Positions 1 to 8,595 of a DNA stretch of 64,000 bases are shown in pieces. The stretch is from Cohnella herbarum (GTDB taxonomy: Bacteria > Bacillota > Bacilli > Paenibacillales > Paenibacillaceae): positions 2,852,001 to 2,916,000 of the forward strand of contig NZ_CP051680.1 of NCBI RefSeq assembly GCF_012849095.1. Reading direction: 5' to 3'. Position numbers and translations under genes: made by a program. The notes beneath the pieces are model-generated. The model saw only the letters and a program-made list of their open reading frames with translations, was not told the DNA's origin and made no database searches. Each line of letters opens with the position of its first letter. The first letter of the stretch is position 1.

Positions 1-637
1 CCTTGATTAAATCTTCGAGCAATAAATAGCTCAGCTTTCTACTATTCCTTCGACCCGGAACGAGCACCGTGCGCGCCAATATCGAAGGCACTTGAACAAG
101 GGCGCAGAACGTCGTCTCCTCTTCCTCTTGCGAACCCTGAGCTTCTTGCTTAAGTACGACGGCCAAGTAGAGCTCCTTGCTATGCAATAACGGAAAAGGA
201 CGGCTTTGATCGACGGCCATCGGAGTAAGTACCGGGTAAATAATCTGCTTAAAATAGGTCGTTAACGCCGTCTTCTGGTCTTCGTTTAATTCCTTGAAGG
301 TCGTAAAGGCAACGCCTTCTTTGGCCAATAACCGCAACAGGTCCCGGTAAGTCCGGTATTGTTCGCGAACCATCCGCGTCGTCCGTTTCATAAGCCTTTT
401 AATAAGTCCTTGAGGCGTATATCCCGTAAAATCCGTTTTCATATAACCCGCTTTGCTTTGCGCTTGCAATCCCGCTACCCTCACGCTCATAAATTCATCC
501 AGGTTGCTTTGTACGATGGATAGAAATTGAAAGCGCTCCAGCAGCGGCGTTCCCGGGTCTTCGGCTTCCTCGAGCACGCGCCTATTGAACTCCAGCCAAC
601 TTAAATCCCGGTTAATATACTTCTTGACGCTAGACAC
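1..637 (-). CDS. ppk: Polyphosphate kinase, N-terminal part (runs off the window)
   Basis: Polyphosphate kinase 1 reversibly moves the terminal phosphate of ATP onto a growing polyphosphate chain. The window holds about the first 212 residues of a family usually near 700; the catalytic histidine and both C-terminal domains lie beyond base 1. The opening matches the PPK1 N-terminal domain: INRDLSWLEFNRRVLEEA, then FLSIVQSNLDEFMSVRVAGL and later YPVLTPMAVDQSRPFP. The start is a GTG at 637: the ATG two bases upstream is in another frame and stops quickly, and a GGGGG Shine-Dalgarno precedes the GTG. A tandem hexamer array lies 66 bases upstream, which suggests phosphate-starvation control. Family is certain from the N-terminal motif; enzyme activity is inferred because the catalytic part is not visible. 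Confidence 0.93.
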   Translation of the reverse strand, partial: MSSVKKYINRDLSWLEFNRRVLEEAEDPGTPLLERFQFLSIVQSNLDEFMSVRVAGLQAQSKAGYMKTDFTGYTPQGLIKRLMKRTTRMVREQYRTYRDLLRLLAKEGVAFTTFKELNEDQKTALTTYFKQIIYPVLTPMAVDQSRPFPLLHSKELYLAVVLKQEAQGSQEEEETTFCALVQVPSILARTVLVPGRRNSRKLSYLLLEDLIK

Positions 638-702
638 ATTGCTTCCCCCTGTTCATCCTGCAAGCGACTTGAGCCAATGGACCTAACTTGTCTCTTTCAT
701 TA

Positions 703-752
703 TGTTGGTCGATTGTAAACTAGACGTTAACGTTTTGTTATCGTCAGGTTAA
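703..752 (-). promoter_or_regulatory. Pho-box-like array: five hexamers at 11-bp spacing upstream of ppk
   Basis: Read on the minus strand, five hexamers follow one another with 5-base gaps: TTAACC, ATAACA, TTAACG, TTTACA and CCAACA, at forward positions 747-752, 736-741, 725-730, 714-719 and 703-708. The spacing is exactly 11 bp each time. Bacillus PhoP binds direct repeats of TT(A/T/C)ACA-like hexamers with about 5 bp between them, so this reads as a PhoP site. The fourth hexamer overlaps a possible -10 (TACAAT). It lies just upstream of the polyphosphate kinase start. Confidence 0.65.
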
Positions 753-774
753 AAGAAACCGAAGTACGGTTTCT
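751..774 (-). terminator. Terminator after fxsA
   Basis: An 8-bp perfect stem (AGAAACCG / CGGTTTCT) with a 5-base loop is followed on the minus strand by TTTTAACC. It sits 45 bases after the fxsA stop and closes the acc-pyk-fxsA direction of transcription. Its run of T overlaps the upstream edge of the Pho-box array. Confidence 0.65.
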
Positions 775-818
775 AATGCCGAAAAAAATCGAATGATTAG
801 AGGTCAAACCGCCAACCG

Positions 819-1220
819 TTACCCCCTAGGTCCCCGATATAACGTAAAATCGCCGCTGCGGACTTTGCGCTCCAACCAACGATACATCATTAATCTGTAC
901 AGGGGACGGGTGAACGGAAGAACCAACGTTAACCCGATAATGTCGGTAATAAATCCCGGCACGATAAGCAATATTCCCCCTAGCAATACGCAAAGTCCCT
1001 CCAGCAACGTGTGGCCGGGAACTTGTCCCGCTTGCATCTGCTGTTGGGCTTGCTGCCACACTCTCCGTCCTTCCGTCTTAATGAGCCAGACGCCTAAGAA
1101 CGCTGCGGCGATCAGGAAAACGAAAGTTCCCAATCCCCCGATCCATTGCCCAACCATATAAATGCCCCAGAATTCAATCAGCATTGCGATCACGAGCACG
1201 GGCAGCAACTTCTTTTGCAT
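819..1220 (-). CDS. fxsA: FxsA family membrane protein
   Basis: FxsA (YtzA in Bacillus) is a small inner-membrane protein; in E. coli its overproduction relieves phage T7 exclusion by the F plasmid. The 133-residue product has hydrophobic segments near residues 6-26 and 27-45 and again around 75-105, then a basic tail, and carries family features such as the GVWLIKTEGRR stretch and the LLIVPGFITDIIGL segment. The start chosen is the ATG at 1220, which has GGGGG seven bases upstream; an in-frame start 24 bases further upstream has no good ribosome site. It follows the thioesterase gene by about 50 bases and is probably the last gene of the acc-pyk transcript. Confidence 0.88.
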   Translation of the reverse strand: MQKKLLPVLVIAMLIEFWGIYMVGQWIGGLGTFVFLIAAAFLGVWLIKTEGRRVWQQAQQQMQAGQVPGHTLLEGLCVLLGGILLIVPGFITDIIGLTLVLPFTRPLYRLMMYRWLERKVRSGDFTLYRGPRG

Positions 1221-1271
1221 ATCCAATCCCCCATCCTGAATCAAGTGTCGAATTCTGACTTTCGTTAGCGA

Positions 1272-1742
1272 TTATTCCCGGCGAGCCGCGAGCCGTACCA
1301 TCCTATCATACCAGTCCGGGGCTTCCCGCGCGAAGCGGACGGGCTTCCATTCCTTATTCACCCACACGTGTTTCGTACCTCCCCGAACCAGAAGAACTCC
1401 CGGCGGCTCGTCCCCTTCATAGAGGTCTCCGAAGCTTTCGGCAAGATTGCCGCTTAACACCCGCGATTCGAATCTTACCCGAACGCTCGTCATTTCGGCT
1501 ACCTGGGTCGCTATCGTGATCCAATCGTCATAGAGAGCCGGTTGCTTAAATGAAGCCTCGACGTCCGTTACCGGTAACAGCAGCCCTCTAGCCTCCATCT
1601 CTTTATACGTAATTCCCGCTTGTCGGACCCATTCGGTTCTTCCGATCTCGAACCAGTTCAAATAGTTCGCGTGGTATACGACCCCCATTTGATCGGTTTC
1701 TTGGTACCGTACCCGCATCGGATGCAGAAACCATCTTCCCAT
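1272..1742 (-). CDS. Acyl-CoA thioesterase, YbgC/4-hydroxybenzoyl-CoA thioesterase type
   Basis: A 156-residue single hotdog-fold protein that should hydrolyse acyl-CoA thioesters in the cytoplasm. The diagnostic N-terminal motif is present: RVRYQETDQMGVVYHANYLN, with Asp17 in the position of the catalytic aspartate of this family, followed by the W-F-E-I-G-R helix. The length is normal for the family (about 130-160). A strong AGGGGAGGT ribosome site lies six bases before the ATG. The gene follows pyk after a hairpin and precedes fxsA; the acc genes upstream make a lipid-related role plausible, but the true substrate cannot be read from sequence. Confidence 0.85.
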   Translation of the reverse strand: MGRWFLHPMRVRYQETDQMGVVYHANYLNWFEIGRTEWVRQAGITYKEMEARGLLLPVTDVEASFKQPALYDDWITIATQVAEMTSVRVRFESRVLSGNLAESFGDLYEGDEPPGVLLVRGGTKHVWVNKEWKPVRFAREAPDWYDRMVRLAARRE

Positions 1743-1789
1743 TCGATTACCTCCCCTTAGCTAGGTTTAATACGACATCCGGATATAAA

Positions 1790-1818
1790 GATTCCCCACA
1801 GCTCCGCTGCGGGGAATC
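1790..1818 (-). terminator. Hairpin after pyk
   Basis: GATTCCCC and GGGGAATC pair around an inner CAGC/GCTG stem with one A-C mismatch and a 3-base loop; on the minus strand TTTATAT follows. It lies 30 bases after the pyk stop and probably ends or attenuates the acc-pyk message before the thioesterase gene. Confidence 0.6.
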
Positions 1819-1847
1819 GACAACTATTAAACCGATTTCTCGGTAAA

Positions 1848-3602
1848 TTACATAACTCTTGCTTGACCGGAGTAAATGACGCCGTGCTCCGCGTACAAGG
1901 TAACTTCCATGCCGTCAGCAAGCAGCTTAATCGCATCGTTGACGCCAACGATAACCGGGATACCCAGGTTAAGGCCGACTACCGCCGCGTGGCAAGTAAT
2001 GCCGCCGCATTCCGTAATAACTGCAGCTGCTTTCTCGAAAGCAGGCATGTATTCTTTATCGGTCGAAGGCGCAACGAGGATCGCTCCCCTCGTCATCTTA
2101 CGAATGGCCTCTTCAGGCGTATTCGCGATCACGATTTTGCCGGTAGCGCTTTGCGATCCGATCCCTTGACCTTGCGCGATCAGTTCGCCGACGTTGTGAA
2201 TTTTGATCAGGTTCGTCGTTCCGGAACGTCCGACAGGTACGCCTGCCGTAATAATGATCGTATCGCCAAGTTGAACGAGCCCTGTATCCATAGCTCCTTT
2301 AACCGCGATTTCGAACATTTCGTCCGTCGTTGCCGCGGACACTCCTTTGACCGGAATGACGCCCCATACGAGCTGTAAGCGACGAAGCACTTGCTCGACC
2401 GGAGTTACGGCAATGATCTGGGATTTCGGTTTGTATTTGGAAATCATGCGAGCCGTGTAGCCGCTCTCCGTGGATGTGACGATCGCTTTCGCTTCGAGAT
2501 CAAGAGCGGAGTTCGCCACGGCTTGGCTGATCGCTTCCGTAACGGAAGTTTGTTGGGCATTCGCTTGTTTGATGAAAATTTCGCGGTAATGCAACGCCGA
2601 TTCCGCGCGCTCGGCGATACGGGACATCGTCAATACAGATTCGACTGGATATTTGCCCGCGGCCGTCTCGCCGGATAACATGATCGCGTCCGTGCCGTCG
2701 AAGATAGCGTTCGCCACGTCGGAAGCTTCGGCGCGCGTCGGACGAGGATTGCGTTGCATGGAATCGAGCATTTGCGTTGCGGTAATTACCGGTTTACCCG
2801 CGCGGTTACATTTCTCGATCATCAGCTTCTGAACGAGAGGAACTTCTTCGGCCGGGATTTCTACGCCGAGATCTCCGCGAGCAACCATAAGCCCATCCGA
2901 AACTTCAAGAATTTCGTCCAGGTTGTCTACACCTTGTTGATTCTCGATCTTGGAAATGATTTGAATGTGGCGAGCGTCATGACGCTCCAGAAGCTCGCGG
3001 ATTTCCAGAACGTCGCTTGCGCGGCGCACGAACGATGCCGCGATGAAATCCACGCCCATCTCGATTCCGAATTTGATATCGCCGATATCTTTTTCCGTAA
3101 GACCCGGCATCGAGATAGCTACACCCGGTACGTTTACGCCTTTTTTGCTTTTGATTTGGCCGCTGTTGACGATTTGGCACTTGATTTCGGTGCCTTGAAT
3201 GTCAACGACCGTCATTCCGATCAAACCGTCGTCGATCAGAATCGTCGAACCTACGCGAACGTCACCCGGCAATTCCTTGTAAGTAATCGGAACGCGATTA
3301 ATATCGCCCAAGATCTCTTCGGTCGTCAAGGTAATGTATTCCCCTTGAACGAGCTCGATCGGCTCTTCTTTCAATTTGCCAAGACGGATTTCCGGTCCTT
3401 TGGTATCGAGTAGAATCGCTACCGTTTTGTTCAATTCTTGGCAAGCTTGGCGAATCGCTTTCATCCGGTTGCCGTGCTCCTCGAAGTCTCCGTGCGAGAA
3501 GTTCAAGCGGGCAACGTTCATGCCGGCGGTAATTAATTTTTTCGTATTTTCCAGCGACTCGCTGGATGGCCCGATCGTACAGACGATTTTCGTTTTACGC
3601 AT
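1848..3602 (-). CDS. pyk: Pyruvate kinase with C-terminal PEP-mobile domain
   Basis: Catalyses PEP + ADP to pyruvate + ATP, the last step of glycolysis. At 584 residues it is the long Bacillus-type enzyme. Visible landmarks are the N-terminal [10 protein letters not shown], the SKIENQQGV and [12 protein letters not shown] active-site stretches, the [10 protein letters not shown] motif and the [10 protein letters not shown] segment. The extra domain of about 105 residues at the C terminus resembles the phosphohistidine domain of PEP-utilising enzymes, with [11 protein letters not shown] placing a histidine at 538. GGAGG lies ahead of the ATG. It follows accA by 47 bases, so the two probably share a transcript, and a hairpin at 1790-1818 follows. 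Confidence 0.97.
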   Translation of the reverse strand: MRKTKIVCTIGPSSESLENTKKLITAGMNVARLNFSHGDFEEHGNRMKAIRQACQELNKTVAILLDTKGPEIRLGKLKEEPIELVQGEYITLTTEEILGDINRVPITYKELPGDVRVGSTILIDDGLIGMTVVDIQGTEIKCQIVNSGQIKSKKGVNVPGVAISMPGLTEKDIGDIKFGIEMGVDFIAASFVRRASDVLEIRELLERHDARHIQIISKIENQQGVDNLDEILEVSDGLMVARGDLGVEIPAEEVPLVQKLMIEKCNRAGKPVITATQMLDSMQRNPRPTRAEASDVANAIFDGTDAIMLSGETAAGKYPVESVLTMSRIAERAESALHYREIFIKQANAQQTSVTEAISQAVANSALDLEAKAIVTSTESGYTARMISKYKPKSQIIAVTPVEQVLRRLQLVWGVIPVKGVSAATTDEMFEIAVKGAMDTGLVQLGDTIIITAGVPVGRSGTTNLIKIHNVGELIAQGQGIGSQSATGKIVIANTPEEAIRKMTRGAILVAPSTDKEYMPAFEKAAAVITECGGITCHAAVVGLNLGIPVIVGVNDAIKLLADGMEVTLYAEHGVIYSGQARVM

Positions 3603-3649
3603 GATTTCTTTTTCCTCCGTTTATCTATCCATGTTCGCATTTATATGAG

Positions 3650-4615
3650 CTATTCAAGCTCAGCGGTACCGAAACGCCCGACTTTACGGAACTTCTGGTA
3701 CCGGTCTTCCCTTAATTGATCCGGCGTCATCTGCAATAGTTCTTGCAAATGGCGCCATAACGCGTCTTTGATCGCTTCCGACTGCATTTCTTTATCGCGA
3801 TGAGCGCCGCCCTGCGGCTCCGGAATAATATCTTCGATGATGCCGAACTCGAGCAAATGTTTGGCGGTTATTTTCATTGCTTCCGCTGCTTCATCCGCTT
3901 TGGAGGCATCTTTCCACAGGATCGACGCGGCTCCGTTCGGCGAAATGGCCGAATAAATCGCGTTCTCCAGCATGAGCACCCGATTGCCGACGCCAAGCGC
4001 CAATGCTCCGCCGCTTCCGCCTTCTCCGATGACGACGCAGATGATCGGCACGCCGAACTTCGCCATCTCGATCAAATTACGGGCGATCGCTTCCGATTGA
4101 TTGCGTTCCTCGGCGGTGTTGCCGGGATACGCGCCCTTCGTGTCGATGAACGTAATGATCGGACGACCGAATTTATTCGCCTGCTGCATGAAACGCAGCG
4201 CTTTGCGGAAGCCCTCCGGATGGGGACTGCCGAAGAAACGCTGGATGTTGTCCTTAGTATCTTTCCCTCGTTGGTGGCCGACAATCGTAACCGGAATGCC
4301 GTTAAGCTTAGCCAGTCCTCCGACGATAGCCAAATCGTCGGCGAATACCCGGTCCCCGTGCAGCTCGATAAAATCCGTAAAAACGAGATTTATGTAATCA
4401 AGAGACGTCGGACGCTGGTGATGACGAGCCATGTGCATGATCTGAGCCGCGCTCATATTCGTGTAGATCTCATCTTCAAGCTGCTTGTACCGCTCTTCGA
4501 GCCGTCCGATTTCATCCGTGAAGTCGATTTCCTTCTCGGCTCCGAAATGCTTGAGTTCATCTATTTTTTTGCGTAGTTCGACAAGCGGCCTCTCAAAGGG
4601 CAGTTCACTGGACAT
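3650..4615 (-). CDS. accA: Acetyl-CoA carboxylase carboxyltransferase, alpha subunit
   Basis: Together with AccD this subunit moves the carboxyl group from biotin-BCCP to acetyl-CoA, giving malonyl-CoA for fatty acid synthesis. The 321-residue product shows the alpha-subunit landmarks: [20 protein letters not shown], the [12 protein letters not shown] stretch, [10 protein letters not shown] and [14 protein letters not shown] with its oxyanion glycines. The start at 4615 is preceded by AGGAG at nine bases and overlaps the accD stop by 11 bases, typical of translational coupling; an in-frame ATG 24 bases upstream is possible but less well placed. The conserved accD-accA-pyk order supports the call. 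Confidence 0.97.
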   Translation of the reverse strand: MSSELPFERPLVELRKKIDELKHFGAEKEIDFTDEIGRLEERYKQLEDEIYTNMSAAQIMHMARHHQRPTSLDYINLVFTDFIELHGDRVFADDLAIVGGLAKLNGIPVTIVGHQRGKDTKDNIQRFFGSPHPEGFRKALRFMQQANKFGRPIITFIDTKGAYPGNTAEERNQSEAIARNLIEMAKFGVPIICVVIGEGGSGGALALGVGNRVLMLENAIYSAISPNGAASILWKDASKADEAAEAMKITAKHLLEFGIIEDIIPEPQGGAHRDKEMQSEAIKDALWRHLQELLQMTPDQLREDRYQKFRKVGRFGTAELE

Positions 4616-5471
4616 CGGCCAGCTCTCCTTTCCCCGCATGCATATCTAGAAGTTTGGTCAGCAACGTTTTCATTTCCTTACGGTGCACGACTTTGTCCAA
4701 TTGGCCATGCTTCAGGTTGAATTCGGCCGTTTGGAAGTTATCGGGCAGCTTCTGGCGAATCGTCTGTTCGATGACGATCCGTCCGGCAAACCCGACGATC
4801 GCGCCCGGCTCGGCCAAATTAAAGTCGCCAAGGCTCGCAAAACTCGCGGATACGCCGCCAAGCGTAGGATCCGTGAATATGGAAATGAATAACCCGCCTT
4901 GCTCTTGAAACTTAGCAAGCGCAGCGCTAGTTTTGGCCATTTGCATCAAACTTAGAATACTCTCTTGCATCCGGGCTCCGCCGGAAGTCGAGAAAAAGAC
5001 GAGAGGAAGTTTCTTCTCCGTAGCCTTCTCGATTGCGCGTGTGACCTTCTCCCCAACGACCGAACCCATGCTGCCGCTGAAGAAATCGAAGCTCATAACG
5101 CCGATGACGACCGGAAATCCTCCGATTTCGCCTTCGCCGGTAACGACCGCATCCTTCAGACCGGAGCTTGCTTTCTGTTGCTCGAGCTTCGACGCATAAC
5201 CGGGAAAGTTCAACGGATCTTCAGAGATCAGGTTTTCGTCAATCTCAAAAAGACGCCCCTCATCGAGCGTCATAGCGATGCGCTCCCAGGCGTTCAATCG
5301 ATAGTGGTGTCCGCAACCGGAACACACCTTAAGATTTTTCTCCAGTTCCTTGCTGAGCTGGATTTGACCGCATTTCGGGCATCGATTCATTAGCCCTTCG
5401 GGAATATCCCTTTTCGTACGCTCCGAAGGAACGACGGCGTATTTTTTCTTTTGAAATAAATCCTTGAACAC
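4605..5471 (-). CDS. accD: Acetyl-CoA carboxylase carboxyltransferase, beta subunit
   Basis: Beta partner of AccA in the carboxyltransferase. The 288-residue protein has the N-terminal four-cysteine zinc ribbon (Cys31, Cys34, Cys50, Cys53) and then the crotonase-like carboxyltransferase core with [12 protein letters not shown] and the [13 protein letters not shown] stretch. The start is GTG at 5471 with GAGGTG six bases upstream. The gene overlaps accA by 11 bases and lies 56 bases downstream of a small regulatory-looking gene. No degradation is visible. Confidence 0.97.
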   Translation of the reverse strand: MFKDLFQKKKYAVVPSERTKRDIPEGLMNRCPKCGQIQLSKELEKNLKVCSGCGHHYRLNAWERIAMTLDEGRLFEIDENLISEDPLNFPGYASKLEQQKASSGLKDAVVTGEGEIGGFPVVIGVMSFDFFSGSMGSVVGEKVTRAIEKATEKKLPLVFFSTSGGARMQESILSLMQMAKTSAALAKFQEQGGLFISIFTDPTLGGVSASFASLGDFNLAEPGAIVGFAGRIVIEQTIRQKLPDNFQTAEFNLKHGQLDKVVHRKEMKTLLTKLLDMHAGKGELADVQ

Positions 5472-5527
5472 ATCGACACCTCACAAGCGATATATGGGGA
5501 CCGTCAAGCTTTGGGTATCGTACTGAA

Positions 5528-5716
5528 TTACAGGTGCAGAATGCTGCCTAATACCTCTTGCACTTCCCGCACTTCTCCAGATGGGACCAATATTTCGTAC
5601 TGCGGTTTGGTAAGGTTAATGGGGCGTACCTGTACGAGAAATCCTTCATCCGTCAGACGCTTCTGAATCCGTTCGGCGATCTTAGCGGTCGGTGCGATGT
5701 AGATGACCGTCCACAT
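5528..5716 (-). CDS. Small DUF2007-like protein
   Basis: A 62-residue protein ahead of accD. It has the pattern of the DUF2007 (putative signal-transducing) family: an N-terminal VIYIAPTAKIAERIQKRL segment, a strand-helix-strand layout and QYEILVPSGEVREVQEVL near the end. GGGGG precedes the ATG. Function is unknown; databases sometimes label such proteins glutamate decarboxylase, for which nothing here gives support. Its place directly upstream of accD suggests co-transcription. Family match is from memory of the pattern and is moderate. Confidence 0.6.
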   Translation of the reverse strand: MWTVIYIAPTAKIAERIQKRLTDEGFLVQVRPINLTKPQYEILVPSGEVREVQEVLGSILHL

Positions 5717-5770
5717 GAAGCGGTACCCCCAATTTCTTAGTCGTTCAATGAATGAAAAGATAAACTACGA

Positions 5771-5820
5771 GTTCAAAAAGTCAGGTAAACCTGTCGCTAA
5801 CGATCGAAGACTTTTCGAAC
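5771..5820. repeat. Short copy of the GTTCAAAAAGTC inverted-repeat element
   Basis: A 50-bp piece bounded by GTTCAAAAAGTC and the near-perfect inverse GACTTTTCGAAC. The same 12-bp ends bound two longer elements at 35905-36072 and 36090-36342, so this looks like an internally deleted copy. It sits between the DUF2007-like gene and the esterase, and its hairpin may end the esterase transcript. Confidence 0.55.
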
Positions 5821-5923
5821 AACCTCTTAAGCAATAAAGAAATCATAGCACAGATGCCGCAACACTAGCAACCAAACAACGGCAGTTTCCCTAGCGCCGA
5901 CGGATTAGAACGAACGATTGCGA

Positions 5924-6667
5924 CTAATCGCGCTTTAACGGAAGCCATTGCAGAACGCGCTCTATTTGACGATCCCAACATCCCCATTCGTGCGTACCCG
6001 GCTCCTCTACGTGAGTAGCGTTTATTTGCAACTTTCGGAGATGATCGCGGAATCTGACGTTGTCATCATATAGGAAATCTTCGGTGCCGCAGTACTGATA
6101 GAGCATCGGAATGTCTTGTCTGTCCGCCGCGCGTTCCGCAAGCGCGAACAAGTCCGCGGACGACCCCTTAACGGCCGCAGGATCGCTGAATACGTTGCTG
6201 ATGTCACCGCCGAACCCTTCAGTCGCAAGTCGATTTACGTCCACCGCTCCGGACAAACTGGCCGCAGCTGCATACCGTTCCGGAAATGACAAACCGAGCT
6301 TCAAAGCACCGTATCCGCCCATGGATAACCCGGCCACGAAATTGTCCTCGCGCTCGGAAGATAACGGAAAGAACGAACGAGCAATCTTTGGCAGCTCTTC
6401 GCTGACGAAAGTCCAATACTTCGCGCCATGGCTCATATCGGCATAGAAACTTCTATTGACCGCAGGCATAACGACCGCGATGCCGTGTTGGTCGGCATAA
6501 CGCTCTATGGAGGTGCGTCGGCACCAGATCGTATGGTTGTCGGACAGTCCGTGCAGCAGGTACAGCGTCTGAAACGGTCTTTCCAATTTTCCTTGAGGCA
6601 GGATTACGTTCATTGAAGCGGAAATCTCGAGCGATTCCGAAATAAACTCGCATTGTAGCAACGCCAC
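5924..6667 (-). CDS. Alpha/beta-hydrolase esterase, EstA/esterase D type
   Basis: A 247-residue cytoplasmic serine esterase of the esterase D / tributyrin esterase group. It shows the oxyanion loop YLLHGLSDNHTIWCRR, the nucleophile elbow GLSMGGYG with Ser115, a later CGTEDFLYDDN stretch for the acid and GTHEWGCWD for the catalytic histidine. Relatives act on short acyl esters or S-formyl thiols; the exact substrate is not readable. No signal peptide is seen. The gene stands alone: a palindromic element lies downstream and about 580 bases of non-coding DNA upstream. Confidence 0.85.
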   Translation of the reverse strand: MALLQCEFISESLEISASMNVILPQGKLERPFQTLYLLHGLSDNHTIWCRRTSIERYADQHGIAVVMPAVNRSFYADMSHGAKYWTFVSEELPKIARSFFPLSSEREDNFVAGLSMGGYGALKLGLSFPERYAAAASLSGAVDVNRLATEGFGGDISNVFSDPAAVKGSSADLFALAERAADRQDIPMLYQYCGTEDFLYDDNVRFRDHLRKLQINATHVEEPGTHEWGCWDRQIERVLQWLPLKRD

Positions 6668-6869
6668 TGTTCATCCACCCTTTCGTTTGTATGTTTTATT
6701 TTAGCAGAATCCACGATGGGGAGGAACAGAAAACGAGCATGTAGCATGCATATCTCGTCGTTACGTTCATTTTGGACTGCTGCAGCTTCATTCGAGCTTT
6801 TTTTACGGCTGCCACAGCCGCTAGAGCGCCATATCATCCCCCGGCGGCCGCAACCGATAGGATAACGCG

Positions 6870-6921
6870 CTCAGCCTGTGAATCTGCTTGTTCCAATTGG
6901 AACTTCAGGTCACAGGCTGAG
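6870..6921 (+). terminator. Nested hairpin in an otherwise empty gap
   Basis: Twelve-base arms CTCAGCCTGTGA (6870-6881) and TCACAGGCTGAG (6910-6921) are perfect inverses. Inside them is a second perfect palindrome, GTTCCAATTGGAAC. TTTT follows on the plus strand, as for a terminator, but no plus-strand gene ends here. It may be a relic or a stop for leftover transcription from the 7453-19901 operon side. The rest of 6668-6994 shows no gene. Confidence 0.4.
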
Positions 6922-6994
6922 TTTTCGACTTTGGAAGTTTGTGAACAAACCCGTGCCTTATCGAAAGTGGTCTTGCGTTCAAGCGAATAAGACG

Positions 6995-7182
6995 TTAACG
7001 GAACTCAGTTCCTCTATCGCACTTATCGCTACCAAACTCGTACATCATAACGGAATGCAGATCCTTTATTTGCGCAATAAAACCTGTTTTTACTCTAGTT
7101 AATAAGATTTAAAGGAACGCAGTTCCTTTACCATAAAGACAGACGGGGGAATCAATCCAAATAGAGGAACGGCGTTCCGCTA
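6995..7182. repeat. Three copies of a GGAAC-N3-GTTCC hairpin motif
   Basis: Three short palindromes lie within 190 bases: GGAACTCAGTTCC at 7000-7012; arms TAAAGGAAC and GTTCCTTTA at 7110-7130; and arms TAGAGGAAC and GTTCCGCTA at 7162-7182. All share GGAAC, a 3-base centre and GTTCC, and two have flanking bases that extend the stem to nine pairs. No gene overlaps them. They look like a small interspersed hairpin repeat rather than three chance terminators. Confidence 0.5.
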
Positions 7183-7254
7183 AGGTGTTCCCAACCCTAC
7201 ACGACCGATGATTCCACGCCGTCAACGACAAAAACAAAATTTTCAACCGAATCT

Positions 7255-7449
7255 TCAAACCGGTCGGCCACCCGTTGGCAACCGCTGGCGCCCGCTTCCG
7301 GTGTCCCGAATCACGTTGTTCTCGAACCGATTGTCCAGGGAATAGCCTTCCGCGTAAATTCCGTAACCTTCGGCATCCGAGCCGTTATTCTCGATCGCGT
7401 TGCCGCTCCACTCCGCCGACTTTAATCTCGCGTTCCTTTTCAGCTCTCA
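7255..7449 (-). pseudogene. Fragment of a right-handed beta-helix protein
   Basis: Directly after the DUF2961 gene the same minus-strand frame goes on, past two TGA codons, for about 60 codons. They read like coils of a parallel beta-helix protein: GNAIENNGSDAEGYGIYAEG, then NRFENNVIRDTGSG, before a stop at 7255. Such N-x-I/V, NN and Y-G-I/V patterns are typical of pectate-lyase-like and other polysaccharide-degrading beta-helix enzymes. There is no start codon with a ribosome site, and the rest of the enzyme is missing, so this is a remnant of a further member of the carbohydrate locus. Confidence 0.65.
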
Positions 7450-7452
7450 AAG

Positions 7453-8583
7453 TCATACCGTATCTTCCCCTATCGCTTCTACTCTTTTCTCGACCGGATC
7501 GAGCTCCGGCAATTCCGAATACGGGCGATCCAGATAGAAATAAGCGCAGCTCGACCAATCGTCCCGCCTCTCGAAGTTACCATAATCCGGCACCTCCGAG
7601 CCGTTGCCAAACGAGATCGTCCTGTGCCCTTCTCCCGCCAACATAACAGTTGCGTTCGCTTGGCGCATAACCTCTATCGTTCTTGGTTCCCAATAGCCGA
7701 TTTGCTGCATCGTCACGCGAATATCCTCTTGAAAATAAACCGGATCCGGCACATGGTAGCGATAGAAACAAAATTCCAGCCTCTCTTTATCCGCGACATG
7801 ACAGCCCTGATATAGATGACCGAACCGCCCCTGCTCCCAGCCTGTTCCGATATAATCCTCGGTCCCGGTACTGCACAAAGTGGGATAAGAATCGTCCCCG
7901 TCCAAGTAGATTTTGCATTCTCCTTCTCCCCACCAAGTGAGTCCATAGGTTACGGCATCCGGCTTGACGCCGATGTTCGCCCCGAGAAACCGTCCTCTAC
8001 CGTGCAATCGCGGAACAATCTCGTAATCTTCCCTCAATACGGTAGGACGCTCCCGGCGGAAATGGGCGTGGAAGTAGAGCGCGTCTTCGCCGTGACGATC
8101 CCCTACCGTATAATCGATGTCGTAGAAAAACATTCCCAAATCCGTATCGCCTTCGTTGGTCAACGTCACCTTCATTCCGGTACGAAAGGGCATGGGAACG
8201 AAACAATTAAAGCTGCGACCTTCCGGACTGCTGAAGAGGGACGACTGGAATGCCGCCATCCTGCCGAGCCCCGTTCCGAAAAAATCTCCGAGCGGAGCGC
8301 TAGCGGCCGCTTTCTCCGCCCCGTCCCAATAGAATTCCAAGCGAAGCGAGCGCAGCATTCGCGGGCTGCGGTCGTTTAACGTCACCCAGATTCGGCGAAT
8401 CATCCCGCTTACCCCATCCTCCCGCGCAAGAACGACCTCCTCCTTAGCCTTAATCGAAAGGCAAGGCGAGCCTTTCCTCCCTCCCTTCGCCATAGCCGCG
8501 ATGCCTTTGCCTCCCGTTCGATTCTCGGGCGACGCCCAGCGCGTTTCTACTCCGCGCGGCATCGCGTACAACGGTTCCCGCAT
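7453..8583 (-). CDS. DUF2961 family protein, likely glycoside hydrolase family GH172
   Basis: A 376-residue protein of the DUF2961 family, members of which have been shown to act on alpha-D-fructofuranosides and D-arabinofuranosides (GH172). Family landmarks include the SFNCFVPMPFRTG stretch, LTWWGEGECKIYLDGD and the conserved STGTEDYIGTGW region, with acidic residues that match the expected active site. No signal peptide is seen, so it should act on oligosaccharides inside the cell. AAGGGGAG precedes the ATG. It is the last intact gene of the transporter operon, 12 bases after the alpha/alpha-toroid gene. Substrate is inferred only at family level. Confidence 0.82.
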   Translation of the reverse strand: MREPLYAMPRGVETRWASPENRTGGKGIAAMAKGGRKGSPCLSIKAKEEVVLAREDGVSGMIRRIWVTLNDRSPRMLRSLRLEFYWDGAEKAAASAPLGDFFGTGLGRMAAFQSSLFSSPEGRSFNCFVPMPFRTGMKVTLTNEGDTDLGMFFYDIDYTVGDRHGEDALYFHAHFRRERPTVLREDYEIVPRLHGRGRFLGANIGVKPDAVTYGLTWWGEGECKIYLDGDDSYPTLCSTGTEDYIGTGWEQGRFGHLYQGCHVADKERLEFCFYRYHVPDPVYFQEDIRVTMQQIGYWEPRTIEVMRQANATVMLAGEGHRTISFGNGSEVPDYGNFERRDDWSSCAYFYLDRPYSELPELDPVEKRVEAIGEDTV

Positions 8584-8595
8584 GTCGATCTCCCC

